From VXNE01 sp965205735 (GTDB lineage Bacteria > Pseudomonadota > Gammaproteobacteria > Pseudomonadales > Azotimanducaceae), in NCBI GenBank assembly GCA_965205735.1, contig OZ242179.1, forward strand, positions 3,968,001 through 4,032,000: 64,000 nt of DNA. Direction: 5' to 3'. Both the position numbers and the translations under genes were made by a program. The notes below the pieces were generated by a model, which had not been told where the DNA came from, did not search any database, and saw only the letters and a list, made by a program, of their open reading frames with translations. The stretch's first letter is position 1. Each line of letters starts with the position of its first letter. Below are positions 52,565 through 62,262 of this stretch, piece after piece.

Positions 52565-52829
52565 AGTGTCGTGTCACGCGAGTTCTGTCGCTTCAGCGCG
52601 CCCCACGGGGTCTGTGGCAAGGCGCGTCCCCGCCGGGAATGGTGGGCTCCATTTCCAAGGGGCGCAACGCGGCCACGGGGCCCGTGGGGCGCGCCCTTCG
52701 GGAGTTCGCCATGCACGCCACTGCCGCGTTGTGGCCCTTGCGAATATGCCCGATATTCCCTTCGGACCACGCCTTGCATTGACGCGCATGGCGAACTCTG
52801 AAGCGCCAGAACGCGCGTGACACGACACT
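52565..52829. mobile_element. MITE-like element with 32-bp terminal inverted repeats
   Basis: The left end AGTGTCGTGTCACGCGAGTT pairs with the right end in reverse complement, AGTGTCGTGTCACGCGCGTT; the repeat continues for about 32 bp with two mismatches. A nested exact 13-bp inverted repeat (GAGTTCGCCATGC at 52702-52714, its complement at 52786-52798) and a GC-rich palindrome around 52670 lie inside. No ORF of substance and no obvious target duplication is seen. The size, TIRs and absence of a gene fit a non-autonomous transposable element. Confidence 0.75.
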
Positions 52830-52943
52830 GGGCCCGCCAGATTGATTTTGGGCCGATGAGCCAGACGTTGGTAACCGGTCCCTGACAAAAAGCTTGCATC
52901 AATCACAGATTCAAAAGACAAATCACGACGCGACGAGGAACGC

Positions 52944-53855
52944 ATGGAAAAGAACGAGGCGGGTATCCCCGTTCGCGAACTCGGCAGGACCGGACTGACC
53001 GTCTCGATTGTCGGCTTTGGCGGCGGCCACTGTGTCAGGCCGGACATCGATGAGAAAACAACGGTGCGGCTGATTCAGCAGGCTATCGACGCTGGCGTGA
53101 CCTTTATGGACAACGCTTGGGAATACGCTGGCGGCGAATCCGAACGCCGTATGGGCGTCGCCCTCGAAGGACGCAGGGACAAGGTCGTGTTGATGACCAA
53201 GGTCTGCGGCCGGGACCGCAAAACCGCGGAGCAGCAGCTTGAAGACAGCCTCAGGAAGCTGCGCACCGACGTGATCGATGTCTGGCAGTTCCATGAAGTG
53301 AACTATGACAACGACGCGGAGTGGATTTTCAGGGCCGACGGCGCCATTGAGGCCGCAGTTGCGGCCCGTGAAGCTGGCAAGGTCCGGTTCATCGGCTTTA
53401 CGGGCCATAAGAGCCCCCATATCCTGGCCCGGATGCTCGCGCAGGACTTCGATTGGGACACCTGCCAGATGCCCGTCAACGTCCTGGATGCGCACTACCG
53501 CAGCTTTCAAAAGGAAACGCTGCCGGAGCTTCAGGAACGCGGCATCGCGGTGATTGGCATGAAGAGCCTGGGCGGCCGTGGTCAGATCGTACGCGAAATT
53601 GGTCTAACGGCTGCGCAGTGTCGAGGCTATGCCCTGTCACTGCCGATCAGCACGCTCGTGTGCGGTATTCAGTCGGAGGCCGACCTGCATCAGGACTTGG
53701 CAATCGCCCGAAACTTCGAACCCTTCTCTGCAGCGCATATGCAGGCGCTCGAAGCGCGGGTATACGATGAGGCGACCGATGGGCGCCACGAGTGGTTCAA
53801 GAGCACGCAGACCTTCGACTCGCAAGTCCATCGGAATCAACACGGTTTTGGCTAA
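52944..53855 (+). CDS. aldo/keto reductase
   Basis: 303 residues. The (beta/alpha)8 family is shown by FMDNAWEYAGGESERRMG (catalytic D and Y), MTKVCGRDR (lysine) and VWQFHEVNYDN (histidine). VRELGRTGLTVSIVGFGGG is the N-terminal hairpin. NADPH-dependent reduction of an aldehyde or ketone is expected; the C-terminal cofactor loop is shorter than in classic members. It has its own ribosome site and no operon partner. Confidence 0.9.
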   Translation: MEKNEAGIPVRELGRTGLTVSIVGFGGGHCVRPDIDEKTTVRLIQQAIDAGVTFMDNAWEYAGGESERRMGVALEGRRDKVVLMTKVCGRDRKTAEQQLEDSLRKLRTDVIDVWQFHEVNYDNDAEWIFRADGAIEAAVAAREAGKVRFIGFTGHKSPHILARMLAQDFDWDTCQMPVNVLDAHYRSFQKETLPELQERGIAVIGMKSLGGRGQIVREIGLTAAQCRGYALSLPISTLVCGIQSEADLHQDLAIARNFEPFSAAHMQALEARVYDEATDGRHEWFKSTQTFDSQVHRNQHGFG

Positions 53856-54002
53856 GCTAGCGCCATGAAATCCGTCGTACCCGAAGGGGCGCGCCGTGTT
53901 TCACCCCCGCCCAGAGCCCTCTGATTCGCCCATCCCACCCGTCCCGCACCCCGCGCCTTGATCGGCACTACGTGCCGTCCTACGGCGTAGCCTGCTAGCC
54001 CG

Positions 54003-55758
54003 TCACGCCGGTTCGTCTACGCGCACCGTCACGATGTCGACGTCGTGGTATTGGCGGTGCAGGACCTCGGACGCGAGGTGACGCAGCAGCCTGAGCGACA
54101 CATCGCGCTCGACGGACTCGTCCGTTGCCGTTTCACCGAGCACGGCGAGCCGGTCTTCGATGTTCTCCTGACCGCCCGCGGCGATGAATTCGAGCACGGC
54201 GGCATTGCCTGAGGTCGCTGGAGGCGATGAGGAGCAGTCGCCGTTGAGGTTCGGCGTCTTCCTGATCGTCTCGCAGGAGCGTGAGCAAGGATTCCTCTGC
54301 GACGGCATCGAGGCGGTCGATCATTGGCGCCCGCCACTGGTGCCGATTGGCCAGATTCCGCACGAAGTCGCGCAGTTCCGGGAGTGCGGCGACTGCAAGC
54401 TGCGTTTCGAGTCGTTGCCTGCGCGGCGCTGTAACGACCAGCAGCGCGGTGAGCAGGATCGCCACCAGGCCACCCGCCGTTAGTGCGCTCTTGAGCATAC
54501 CGCCGGCGAAGGTGGCGACAAAGTCCGGGAAGATGAAGCCATACTGGCACCCGGCGCCGATCCAGAACGCCAGGCCGATGATCAGTCCCTGGCGATGATC
54601 CGCGCCTTCTGAAACCGCCATCTTCAAGCCGATGGTGAAGGTGGCCGCGATCATCAACGTCACGTAGCCGGCGAAAACGGGGCCTGGCACGGCGAGCACC
54701 AGGGCGACGACCTTCGGGCAGAAGGCAATCAGGATCACGGCGGCGCCGAACACGAGGCCGACGGGCCGCGCGGCGACGCCGGTCAGTTGGGTGCGCGCGA
54801 CGGTCCCTGAATTGGCGCCGTTCGGCATAGTGCCAGCCAACCCGGCGGCGAGATTTGAAAGGGCATCGCCGAAGATCGCACCTTGCACCGGGCGAAAGTC
54901 CATGGCGCGCCGATCGCGCCAGGACACGGTCTGGATCGCGAGCGAACTGCTCATCGATCGAATCGTGCAGATCAGGAACAGCAGCACGAAAGCCGGCACG
55001 ATCCCCGCGAAAGTCGCGGCGTCCAGATCATTGGCCACTGACGCGAAATGCCCCGGCCAGTCGGTCGGCACGCCGAACCAGGCTGCCTGGACGACGCGGT
55101 CCACGTCGTAGAGACCGTAGAACGCGGCCACCACGGAACCGATGGCGATTCCGACGACCGGAGCCCATGTGCGCAGACCGGGCGTGCCTTTCAGCATGAT
55201 CCCGCCGACGACCATGAACGTGACGCCCGCGCACGCCGGGGCGGCGGTAGCCGGGTATTCCGACGGCGCGTCGTCAAGCATGCCGAACATGACCGGGACG
55301 ATGGTGACCGGAATCAGCATGAGTGCCGTTCCGGAGACGGTCGGCGTCAAGAGGCGCCGCAGCAGGGACATGCGGAAGGCGAATGCGAACTGGAACAGCG
55401 AGGCGGTGATTGCGAGCACGGCCAGCAGCCCGGGCCCGCCGGCGTTCAGGGCATCGACCGTGACCGCGATGGCCGCGCTGCTCGGTCCGATAGCAAGCAC
55501 GTAGCCTGCGCCTAAACGACCGATGGGACGCGCATGCAGCGCGATGATGGCGCCGCAGATAACGAGCGATGCGAAGACCGCCCAGGTGACTGCGGTTTCG
55601 GATGCTCCGGCAGCTCTAAACGCCACCGTAGGCATCAGCATCATGCTGGAGAGGGAAAGCACGGCGTACTGCAGTCCGATGCCGACAACCAGTGGCAATG
55701 GGGCCTTTTCGTCTACCTGGTAGAGCAGGCCCCCGTCCGGATCGGGTCCAGTTGCCAT
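54003..55758 (-). pseudogene. nucleobase:cation symporter (SLC23/uracil-xanthine permease-like) with a frameshifted C-terminal regulatory tail
   Basis: From ATG 55758 about 12 membrane segments run to residue 450, with FGDALSNLAAGLAGTMPNGANSG and the substrate-region YVTLMIAATFTIGLKM of the NCS2/SLC23 family. The cytosolic tail starts RHQWRAPMIDRLDAVAEESLL, resembling an anti-sigma/HATPase-like helix. The frame then runs into nonsense (stop at 54133), while the next frame continues AVLEFIAAGGQENIEDRLAV to the true end at 54003. A one-base indel around 54200-54250 is the simplest reading. The transporter part itself is intact, so it may still work. Confidence 0.75.
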
Positions 55759-55839
55759 GTCATCTCCGGTCTTCTCCCGCACCAGAGGATACACCGCAAC
55801 GCGGGCCCGTCGGTTGCGCCAGGGCAACGCGTGTGGCGG

Positions 55840-57138
55840 TCAACCCGGCTGTTCGGATGGCGGCTTCGCGGCGAGAAAACACACGGCACCGACCGCCGCG
55901 CCGGCGGCCAATACGGTGAAGCCGATCTCGTAGCTGCCGTAAACATCTGCCGTGAATGCGGCGACGAGCGGCCCGATCGACATCCCGATCATGGCGATGG
56001 ACATGGATACCCCCAGGATCGTTCCGAATGCCTTCGGGCCGAAGTAGTCGGCGCGAAGCGCCACCGCCAACGGCCCCCTGATGCCCATTCCGGTGCCGTA
56101 AAGAAGGACGAAAGCGATCACCATGACGACGTTCGCCGCATACGCGATGAGCAGTAGTCCGACGGCGTGCACCAACAGACAACCAGCACAGATCAACCGT
56201 TTGTTCAGGCGGTCGCCGAAATACCCGCCGATCAACTGGCCGCCGATGTGGCAGGCCGTCATGCACGCGACGACGCCTCCGGCCATGGTCAATGAATAGC
56301 CGAGGCCTTCGGTCAGATGCGGTACAAGGTGCACCATCACTGCGGAAACGACCAGTAGCGAACACGCGTGGCCGATGGAAATCAACCAGAAGGCGCGGGT
56401 ACGCATCGCTTGGCGGATGGAAAAGCCCTGGCGGGATGTATCCCTCAAGGCATGTTCTGCGGGAGTGCCTTCGACAATGCCGTCGACGAATTCGTGCGGT
56501 GCCGGCCGGTGACGCATTAGCTGCGCCAGCGGGTGGCCAAGCAGCAGCACCAGCACGCCCGAGACTAGTGCGGTTTCGCGCCAGCCGAACGCCTGCAGCG
56601 CGAACACGACAATGGGTACCGATATGCCGCCGAGTGGATGGCCCAACTGTCCGACCGCGATAGCTTTCGAGCGGTGCCTGCTGAACCAGTTGACGATGGA
56701 CACCATGACGGTGGGGAATCCGGCGAGGTTCGAACCCAACGCGATCAGGGCGAACGTGAGATAGAAGGCCAGGATCGTCTCGACCTGGCTGAAGAGCATG
56801 AAACCGGCCGCGAAAATCACGAGGCCAACGCGCATGATCGCGCGCGGACCGAATCGGTCGACCAGCCAGCCCTGCACGGGCGCGAGCAGGCCAAACTGAA
56901 TCTGTGTCATGACAAAGGCGCCCGAGACGATCGCCTTGCTCCAGTTGAACTCGTCTTGCAGAACGACGAACCAGACGCCGTAGGACTGCATCCACAACAA
57001 TGCGGAGAGCATCTGTACTCCGCTGGCAGCGGCTGCGATCCACCAGCCGTAGAACACCCGGCCGCCCGGCCGAATCGTCGCGTCGATCTGCCGCCATGCC
57101 GCGCTGACCTTGGCGACCGGTTTGCTTCCAGTCCTCAC
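55840..57138 (-). CDS. MFS transporter, oxalate/formate antiporter-like
   Basis: 432 residues from a GTG overlapping the exonuclease III stop by 4 nt. Twelve hydrophobic segments; the first begins RVFYGWWIAAAASGVQML, and GWLVDRFGPRAIMRVG carries the loop 2-3 motif of the superfamily. The FYGWWIxxA start is typical of the monocarboxylate/oxalate-type MFS group. Substrate unknown, though an organic acid is likely from the subfamily. Confidence 0.85.
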   Translation of the reverse strand: MRTGSKPVAKVSAAWRQIDATIRPGGRVFYGWWIAAAASGVQMLSALLWMQSYGVWFVVLQDEFNWSKAIVSGAFVMTQIQFGLLAPVQGWLVDRFGPRAIMRVGLVIFAAGFMLFSQVETILAFYLTFALIALGSNLAGFPTVMVSIVNWFSRHRSKAIAVGQLGHPLGGISVPIVVFALQAFGWRETALVSGVLVLLLGHPLAQLMRHRPAPHEFVDGIVEGTPAEHALRDTSRQGFSIRQAMRTRAFWLISIGHACSLLVVSAVMVHLVPHLTEGLGYSLTMAGGVVACMTACHIGGQLIGGYFGDRLNKRLICAGCLLVHAVGLLLIAYAANVVMVIAFVLLYGTGMGIRGPLAVALRADYFGPKAFGTILGVSMSIAMIGMSIGPLVAAFTADVYGSYEIGFTVLAAGAAVGAVCFLAAKPPSEQPG

Positions 57139-57908
57139 CAGGCCACGTCCACGCCGACAGGGCAGTGGTCGGAGCCCACCACCCCTGGCCAGATGAACGC
57201 TTCCGTCACGCGCTTTGCCGCCGACTTCGATGCCAGCACGTAGTCGATACGCCAGCCGACGTTGTTTTCTCGCGCGCCGCCCCATTGCCGCCACCACGTA
57301 TAGTGGCCCGGTTGGCCGGGGTGCAGCGCGCGGAACGTATCGATCCAACCGGCCTCGATCCAGCGCGAGAGTTCGGCCCGTTCTTCCGGCAGGAAACCGC
57401 TGGTCTTGGTGTTCGACTTCGGTCGCGCGAGGTCGATTTCCGCATGGGCCGTGTTGTAGTCGCCGGCCACGAATACCGGGCCTCGGCGGCGCAGCGTCTG
57501 AAGGCGATCATGCACTGCGGCATAGAAATCGAGCTTGTACGGCACCCGGCTGTTGTCGCGGTTGCGACCGCTGCCCTTGGGAAAGTACACCGACGCCACC
57601 ACCTTGCGGCCAAAGTGGGCGATCATCATGCGCCCTTCCGTGTCGAAGCGTTCGTCGCCGAGACTTGTTTCGACACGTGTTGGTGGTTCGCGTGAGTAGA
57701 TCCCGACACCGCTATAGCCGGGCCTTTCGCCGGCGGAAAAGTTGCTGTGCCAGCCCTCTGGCGCCAGCACCCGTGGTTCCAGTTGATGCGCAAAGGCTCG
57801 GACTTCCTGGACGCAAACGACATCCGCCTCCGACGCTTCAAGAAAGTCGAGGAACCCCTTGCGGACGCATGCACGCAATCCATTGACGTTCCAACTCACG
57901 ATCCGCAT
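57135..57908 (-). CDS. xthA: exodeoxyribonuclease III
   Basis: 257 residues. MRIVSWNVNGLRACVRKGF, CVQEVRAF (metal-binding E; family usually QETK), AGDYNTAH, NVGWRIDYVLAS and the C-terminal GSDHCPVG are the EEP nuclease motifs. It is an AP endonuclease and 3'-5' exonuclease in base excision repair. ATG 57908 is preferred over upstream codons at 57926. Confidence 0.93.
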   Translation of the reverse strand: MRIVSWNVNGLRACVRKGFLDFLEASEADVVCVQEVRAFAHQLEPRVLAPEGWHSNFSAGERPGYSGVGIYSREPPTRVETSLGDERFDTEGRMMIAHFGRKVVASVYFPKGSGRNRDNSRVPYKLDFYAAVHDRLQTLRRRGPVFVAGDYNTAHAEIDLARPKSNTKTSGFLPEERAELSRWIEAGWIDTFRALHPGQPGHYTWWRQWGGARENNVGWRIDYVLASKSAAKRVTEAFIWPGVVGSDHCPVGVDVAW

Positions 57909-58036
57909 CCGTTCGACCTTCCGCATTCGGCAGCTATAGAATGTGCCCCATGCCAGTCTACAGTGCCCCGGAACGTCCCGGCATATTCAACAAAGGGCGC
58001 CGCCGTGCGTTCGCGCCGGATTAGCCTATCGGAATC

Positions 58037-58630
58037 GTGGGTCTATCGGTGAGCGCAGCCGACCGCGAGAAATGGGATGAGCGCTACCGCCTTGGCGCCT
58101 ATGTGGATCGCGTCCATCCGAGCGCCTGGCTCGAACGCTGGCTTCCCGACGTGACGCCCGGTCGCGCGCTGGATGTCCCGTGCGGCGCCGGGCGCAATGC
58201 GATCTTTCTTGCCTCGCAGGGTTTCTCGGTGACGGGGATCGATATATCCGACGTCGCGCTGGCCCGCGCCGAAGCCACCGCGGGAGCGCGCGGACTATCC
58301 GTCGAATGGTTAAGGCGCGATCTCGATACCGGTCACGGTGTGACGGGTACGTTTGACCTGATCGTCATGATCCACTACGTCGACCTTGGCCTGATCCAGG
58401 ACCTCGCCGGCCATTTGGCGCCCGGTGGACATCTGATCGTGGAACTTCACCTGGAGACGGATCGGGCGGTCGGCGGTCCGCAGGACCCGGCCTTTCGCGT
58501 CGCGCCGGGCGCTTTGCGAGATGCTGCCGGACATCTCGACATCCTCAGCTACTCTGAAGAAATCGTGGAAGACCCGGACGGCAGGACGGTCGCCCTCGCG
58601 CGTCTCGCGGCGCGGCTGATGTGCCGCTAG
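58037..58630 (+). CDS. class I SAM-dependent methyltransferase, TehB-like
   Basis: 197 residues from GTG 58037 (GTG 58049 is an alternative). KWDERYRLGAY is the start seen in TehB/thiopurine-type methyltransferases; ALDVPCGAGRNAIFLASQGFSVTGIDIS is the SAM-binding motif I and II region. APGGHLIVELH follows near residue 132. The substrate is unknown. It overlaps the convergent PEBP gene by 4 nt at its stop. Confidence 0.85.
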   Translation: MGLSVSAADREKWDERYRLGAYVDRVHPSAWLERWLPDVTPGRALDVPCGAGRNAIFLASQGFSVTGIDISDVALARAEATAGARGLSVEWLRRDLDTGHGVTGTFDLIVMIHYVDLGLIQDLAGHLAPGGHLIVELHLETDRAVGGPQDPAFRVAPGALRDAAGHLDILSYSEEIVEDPDGRTVALARLAARLMCR

Positions 58631-59112
58631 CCGCGGCTGACGCGCCGGTAGGTGCCGACCAGGCGATTCATGCCTATCGTGTGATCTTCGATCTTCGCGA
58701 GCAGGGTCCACATGTCCAGACCGCCTTCGAGGTCGAGTTCGCTGTCGAGCGCCAGCACCCAGAAGTAGTACTGATGCACCCCATGTCCCGGGGGTGGCAT
58801 GGGCCCGCCGTAGCCGGGCCTGCCGAAATCGCTCGTGCCCTGGGTGAACTCTCCGGACGCTTCCGCCAGTTCGGTGACGTCTCCCGGAATGTTGTAGAGC
58901 ACCCAGTGCACGTAGCCGTACCGTCCCGAGGTGACGAGCGGGGCGTCCGGGTCATGGCAGATGATCGCGAAGGATTGCGTGCCGTCCGGTGCGTCGGACC
59001 ACGCCAGCGCCGGGGAGACATCCTCGCCCTCGCCGGTGTGCCGCGCCGGTATGGCTCCTCCGGCTTCGAATGCGGGGCTGGTCAATTGCATGTCTGATAA
59101 TGCGAATCCCAC
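58627..59112 (-). CDS. YbhB/YbcL family PEBP (Raf-kinase-inhibitor-like) protein
   Basis: 161 residues. FAIICHDPDAP, HWVLYNIP and GYGGPMPPPGHGVHQYYFWVLAL are the phosphatidylethanolamine-binding fold with its anion pocket. Bacterial members have no settled role. No signal peptide is visible, so it should be cytosolic. Confidence 0.92.
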   Translation of the reverse strand: MGFALSDMQLTSPAFEAGGAIPARHTGEGEDVSPALAWSDAPDGTQSFAIICHDPDAPLVTSGRYGYVHWVLYNIPGDVTELAEASGEFTQGTSDFGRPGYGGPMPPPGHGVHQYYFWVLALDSELDLEGGLDMWTLLAKIEDHTIGMNRLVGTYRRVSRG

Positions 59113-59268
59113 TAGTCAGGTCTCCTCTTCAGTTGAACGGTCCTTGTCAGCGACTATATCCAACAGGTTCGAAGGCCACAAACGCGCCATGGTCCTGTTC
59201 CCGGCGGTTCGCCGTGTTCGCCGACGGCGAACATTGAACACATTACGTAAGAGGTTGATAATCCAGCA

Positions 59269-60291
59269 ATGCAGACGCCTTCGTCAGGTCCGTCGCTAGC
59301 CAGCCATGTGCATCCGCTGCATCCTTTCCCAGACGGTTGGTATGTCATCGAATTGGCTTCCGACCTGCGCGAGGAGCAGCTCATCGAGAAGACCTGGATG
59401 GGCACGGAGATCATTGTCTGGCGCGACCGAACCGGGGCGGTCTGCGTTGCGGATGCGTTCTGCCCGCACCTGGGTTCTCACCTTGGGCCTTCGACCGGCG
59501 GCATGGTGCGTGACGGCAATCTCGTGTGCCCGTTTCACGGATTCCAGTACGATGTGACCGGCAAGTGCGTGGCGGTTCGAGACGCGCCGCCGCCCAGATC
59601 AGCTCGGTTGAAATCGTACGAGGTCGCCGAGGTCAACGGCTTCATTTTCGCGTACTGGGACAACGCCGGCCGTCCGCCGGAATGGCAGATTCCGGATGTT
59701 TCTCCCGATGGCTGGACCGGCAGAGCCGCGAAACGGCTACGCATCAGGGCGCATCCGCAAACGACGACGGAGAATTCGGTTGATCTGAGCCATCTCGCGC
59801 ATGTGCACGGCTATCGCGAACTGAAGCAAACTGTGCCGACAAAGATCGTCGGGCCCTTTCTGTCGTCCTCCTACTCTTTCACGAAAAGAATGCTCACACC
59901 TGGACTACAGCGTCTGGAGCTATCGCTCGCAATCGAAATCGGGGTTTGGGGGTTGGGAGTATCGATGGTTGAGTCTCATGGTTTGGCAACCAAGTTGGAA
60001 CTGCGGCATTGGATCATGGCGACGCCGGTCGATGGCGAAACTATCGACTATTGGCTGGACGTCGACCTGATGGGCGATTCCAATTGGCTTGGTATGTTGC
60101 CGGCGTCGATCAGGCGCAAACTGATTCCTAAGCTGATCCTGAATGACGTTGTGCTCGAAGTGCGCAAGGATGTCGAAATCTGGTCGCGCCAGCGGTATCA
60201 GCCTCGGCCCGCCCTTAGCCGGTCCGACGGCGACATCTTTCGTTTTCGACGCTATTGCGAGCAATTCTACGGGGAAGCGGCGGCGGTTTGA
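59269..60291 (+). CDS. Rieske oxygenase (sterol/steroid-type terminal component)
   Basis: 340 residues. The Rieske cluster is bound by CPHLGSHLG (C-x-H) and CPFHGFQYD (C-x2-H). The mononuclear iron site is ENSVDLSHLAHVHG, with the asparagine/aspartate and two histidines. The sequence pattern and size resemble the KshA/DAF-36/Neverland-like group acting on sterols or steroids rather than aromatic dioxygenases. No reductase gene is adjacent; electrons must come from elsewhere. Confidence 0.88.
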   Translation: MQTPSSGPSLASHVHPLHPFPDGWYVIELASDLREEQLIEKTWMGTEIIVWRDRTGAVCVADAFCPHLGSHLGPSTGGMVRDGNLVCPFHGFQYDVTGKCVAVRDAPPPRSARLKSYEVAEVNGFIFAYWDNAGRPPEWQIPDVSPDGWTGRAAKRLRIRAHPQTTTENSVDLSHLAHVHGYRELKQTVPTKIVGPFLSSSYSFTKRMLTPGLQRLELSLAIEIGVWGLGVSMVESHGLATKLELRHWIMATPVDGETIDYWLDVDLMGDSNWLGMLPASIRRKLIPKLILNDVVLEVRKDVEIWSRQRYQPRPALSRSDGDIFRFRRYCEQFYGEAAAV

Positions 60292-60354
60292 TCGGCTGTC
60301 CGCCGTTTCCATAGGGCTATTCGGAGTGTTTTCGGTGCGCGTAACTCGGTTTCA

Positions 60355-62229
60355 ATGACGGTAACGCGATTCCAGGTCTTCAAACGCGAACCCTATGCCG
60401 ACGGCAAGTCGTTCGGCCCGTACGGCCCGTTCGAGCGCATAGACGCGCAGATCGAATACGCGGTCGATCCTGATCATCCGGCCAACTCCAACATCATCGA
60501 CCTGGCATTGGTGCCGCGAACTGCGGGAGGCGTGACCTTCAGGGGCGATGTGACGTTGATCGCGCCGGCGAAGCAGCGGGCCGAGGCGCTGCTTTTGGAC
60601 ATACCTAACCGTGGTAGGCCGCTTGCGTTCCGTCTGTTGAATCGCGCCGCCCCGGCCGACCTGCTGCCAGACCCTTGCGCGCCGGGCGACGGTTTTCTGT
60701 TTCGTCGTGGTTTCGCGGTGGCGTCCGTCGGCTGGCAATGGGACGTGCGCCAAGGCATGGGGTTCGCCGCCCCGCGTGCGCAGGCGGGCTCGAAGCCATG
60801 CGGTGATGTGGTATGCCGCGTGCAGCCGGACCGGCGCGTTCGGAGCCTGGCGTTCGGCGATGCGGCGGCAGCGACCTGCGCGCCGTCGGAGGGCGCCGCG
60901 CGCCTGTTCCGGCAGCGTCACGACAATGACGCGTATGTGCCCATCCCGAGATCGTCCTGGCGTTTCGAGTCGGGCAAGGGACCGCGCGTCCATCTCGATG
61001 GCGGTTTTGACGCGGGTTGGGTGTACACGCTGGTCTACCGGGCGAACGATGTACCGGTGGTTGGCGCGGGATTGCTGGCGATACGCGATGCGGCCGCCGC
61101 GTTGCGCGCGGGCGACGGTCGCAGCCCGCTCGCGTACGGTTTCGACCGCGCTCACGCGTTCGGCGCGTCGCAGACCGGTCGTCTGTTGCGCCACTTCCTC
61201 GCGCTTGGACTGAATACGGACGAGGACGGCGGGCGGGTCTTCGACGGCGTGCTGGCGCACATCGCCGGGGGACAGCGCGGTGATTTCAACCATCGTTTCG
61301 CGCAGCCCGGCAACATCGGCGTGCCGGGCCCCGGCCAGACCTTCCCTTTCGCCGCGGCGCCGACGACGGATCCGCTGACGGGCGAAACGGCGGGCTTGTT
61401 CGACGCCGAAACAACGTTGCCGAAGGTGGTTTTCACCAATACGTCGTGGGAATACTGGAGGGGCGATGCGGCGTTGATTCACACCCATCCCGGCGGCGGC
61501 GACCTGGAGGCGGCGGCGAACGAACGCTTGTACGCGTTTGCGGGGACGCACCACATCAACGGCGTGATGCCGCCCGCCGTATTCAACCCGCGCACGGGCG
61601 CTTCGGGGCGCTACATACTGAACGTAGTGGACTCCTCGCCCCTGCTACGCGCAGCGTTGGTCAATCTGCATACTTGGGCAGCGGACGATGTCGAACCCCC
61701 TCCGAACGCAGTACCTCGGTTCGCGGACAGTACCGCTACCGACCGGGAGCAAATTCTCAATCTATTTGAATCGCAACTCGGCATACAGACCCTCGACGCG
61801 GAGCAACTCGGCCAACTGTGCGCGCTCGACCTCGGCCCGGACGCGAACCGCGGCATTTGCCGCTTCTCCGCGCGCCGAGGCTCCGCCTATCCCAGCCCCG
61901 TGTCGAATGTCGACGACGACCTGAACGAAACGGCGGGTATTCGACTGCCGGACATCAGTGTGCCCGTGGGCTGTCACACGGGATGGAATCCGCGCCATCC
62001 GAAGCGGGGCGCGCCCGGGCAGCCCGCGACGTTCCTGGGGTTCACGCGATTCCTGGATGTCCGCACGCGCTATGCCGATCGCAGCGAGTATGCTCTTGAG
62101 GTGCGCGCGGCGACGCGGGATCTCATTGCGCGGCGCCACGTGCTGATAGAGGATGAGGACCTGGTCGTGGCGAACTGTTTGCGGCGCTACGACGCGGCGG
62201 TAGAACACGCGGAGAGCCGAACCAAATAG
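60355..62229 (+). CDS. alpha/beta hydrolase of the Abhydrolase_10-like family
   Basis: 624 residues, starting MTVTRFQVFKREPYADG. The nucleophile elbow is GASQTGRLLRHFL (about 282-294). TNTSWEYWRGDAALIH and AGTHHINGV hold the likely acid and histidine regions. The length and VDDDLNETAGIRLPDISVPVG segment match large uncharacterised hydrolases I associate with this family. It lies 64 nt after the Rieske oxygenase on the same strand, so a joint role in degrading a lipid-like compound is reasonable but unproven. Confidence 0.75.
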   Translation: MTVTRFQVFKREPYADGKSFGPYGPFERIDAQIEYAVDPDHPANSNIIDLALVPRTAGGVTFRGDVTLIAPAKQRAEALLLDIPNRGRPLAFRLLNRAAPADLLPDPCAPGDGFLFRRGFAVASVGWQWDVRQGMGFAAPRAQAGSKPCGDVVCRVQPDRRVRSLAFGDAAAATCAPSEGAARLFRQRHDNDAYVPIPRSSWRFESGKGPRVHLDGGFDAGWVYTLVYRANDVPVVGAGLLAIRDAAAALRAGDGRSPLAYGFDRAHAFGASQTGRLLRHFLALGLNTDEDGGRVFDGVLAHIAGGQRGDFNHRFAQPGNIGVPGPGQTFPFAAAPTTDPLTGETAGLFDAETTLPKVVFTNTSWEYWRGDAALIHTHPGGGDLEAAANERLYAFAGTHHINGVMPPAVFNPRTGASGRYILNVVDSSPLLRAALVNLHTWAADDVEPPPNAVPRFADSTATDREQILNLFESQLGIQTLDAEQLGQLCALDLGPDANRGICRFSARRGSAYPSPVSNVDDDLNETAGIRLPDISVPVGCHTGWNPRHPKRGAPGQPATFLGFTRFLDVRTRYADRSEYALEVRAATRDLIARRHVLIEDEDLVVANCLRRYDAAVEHAESRTK

Positions 62230-62262
62230 GAGGGCGCGGTGGCCGGCGCGAGGGAGAGTTCG

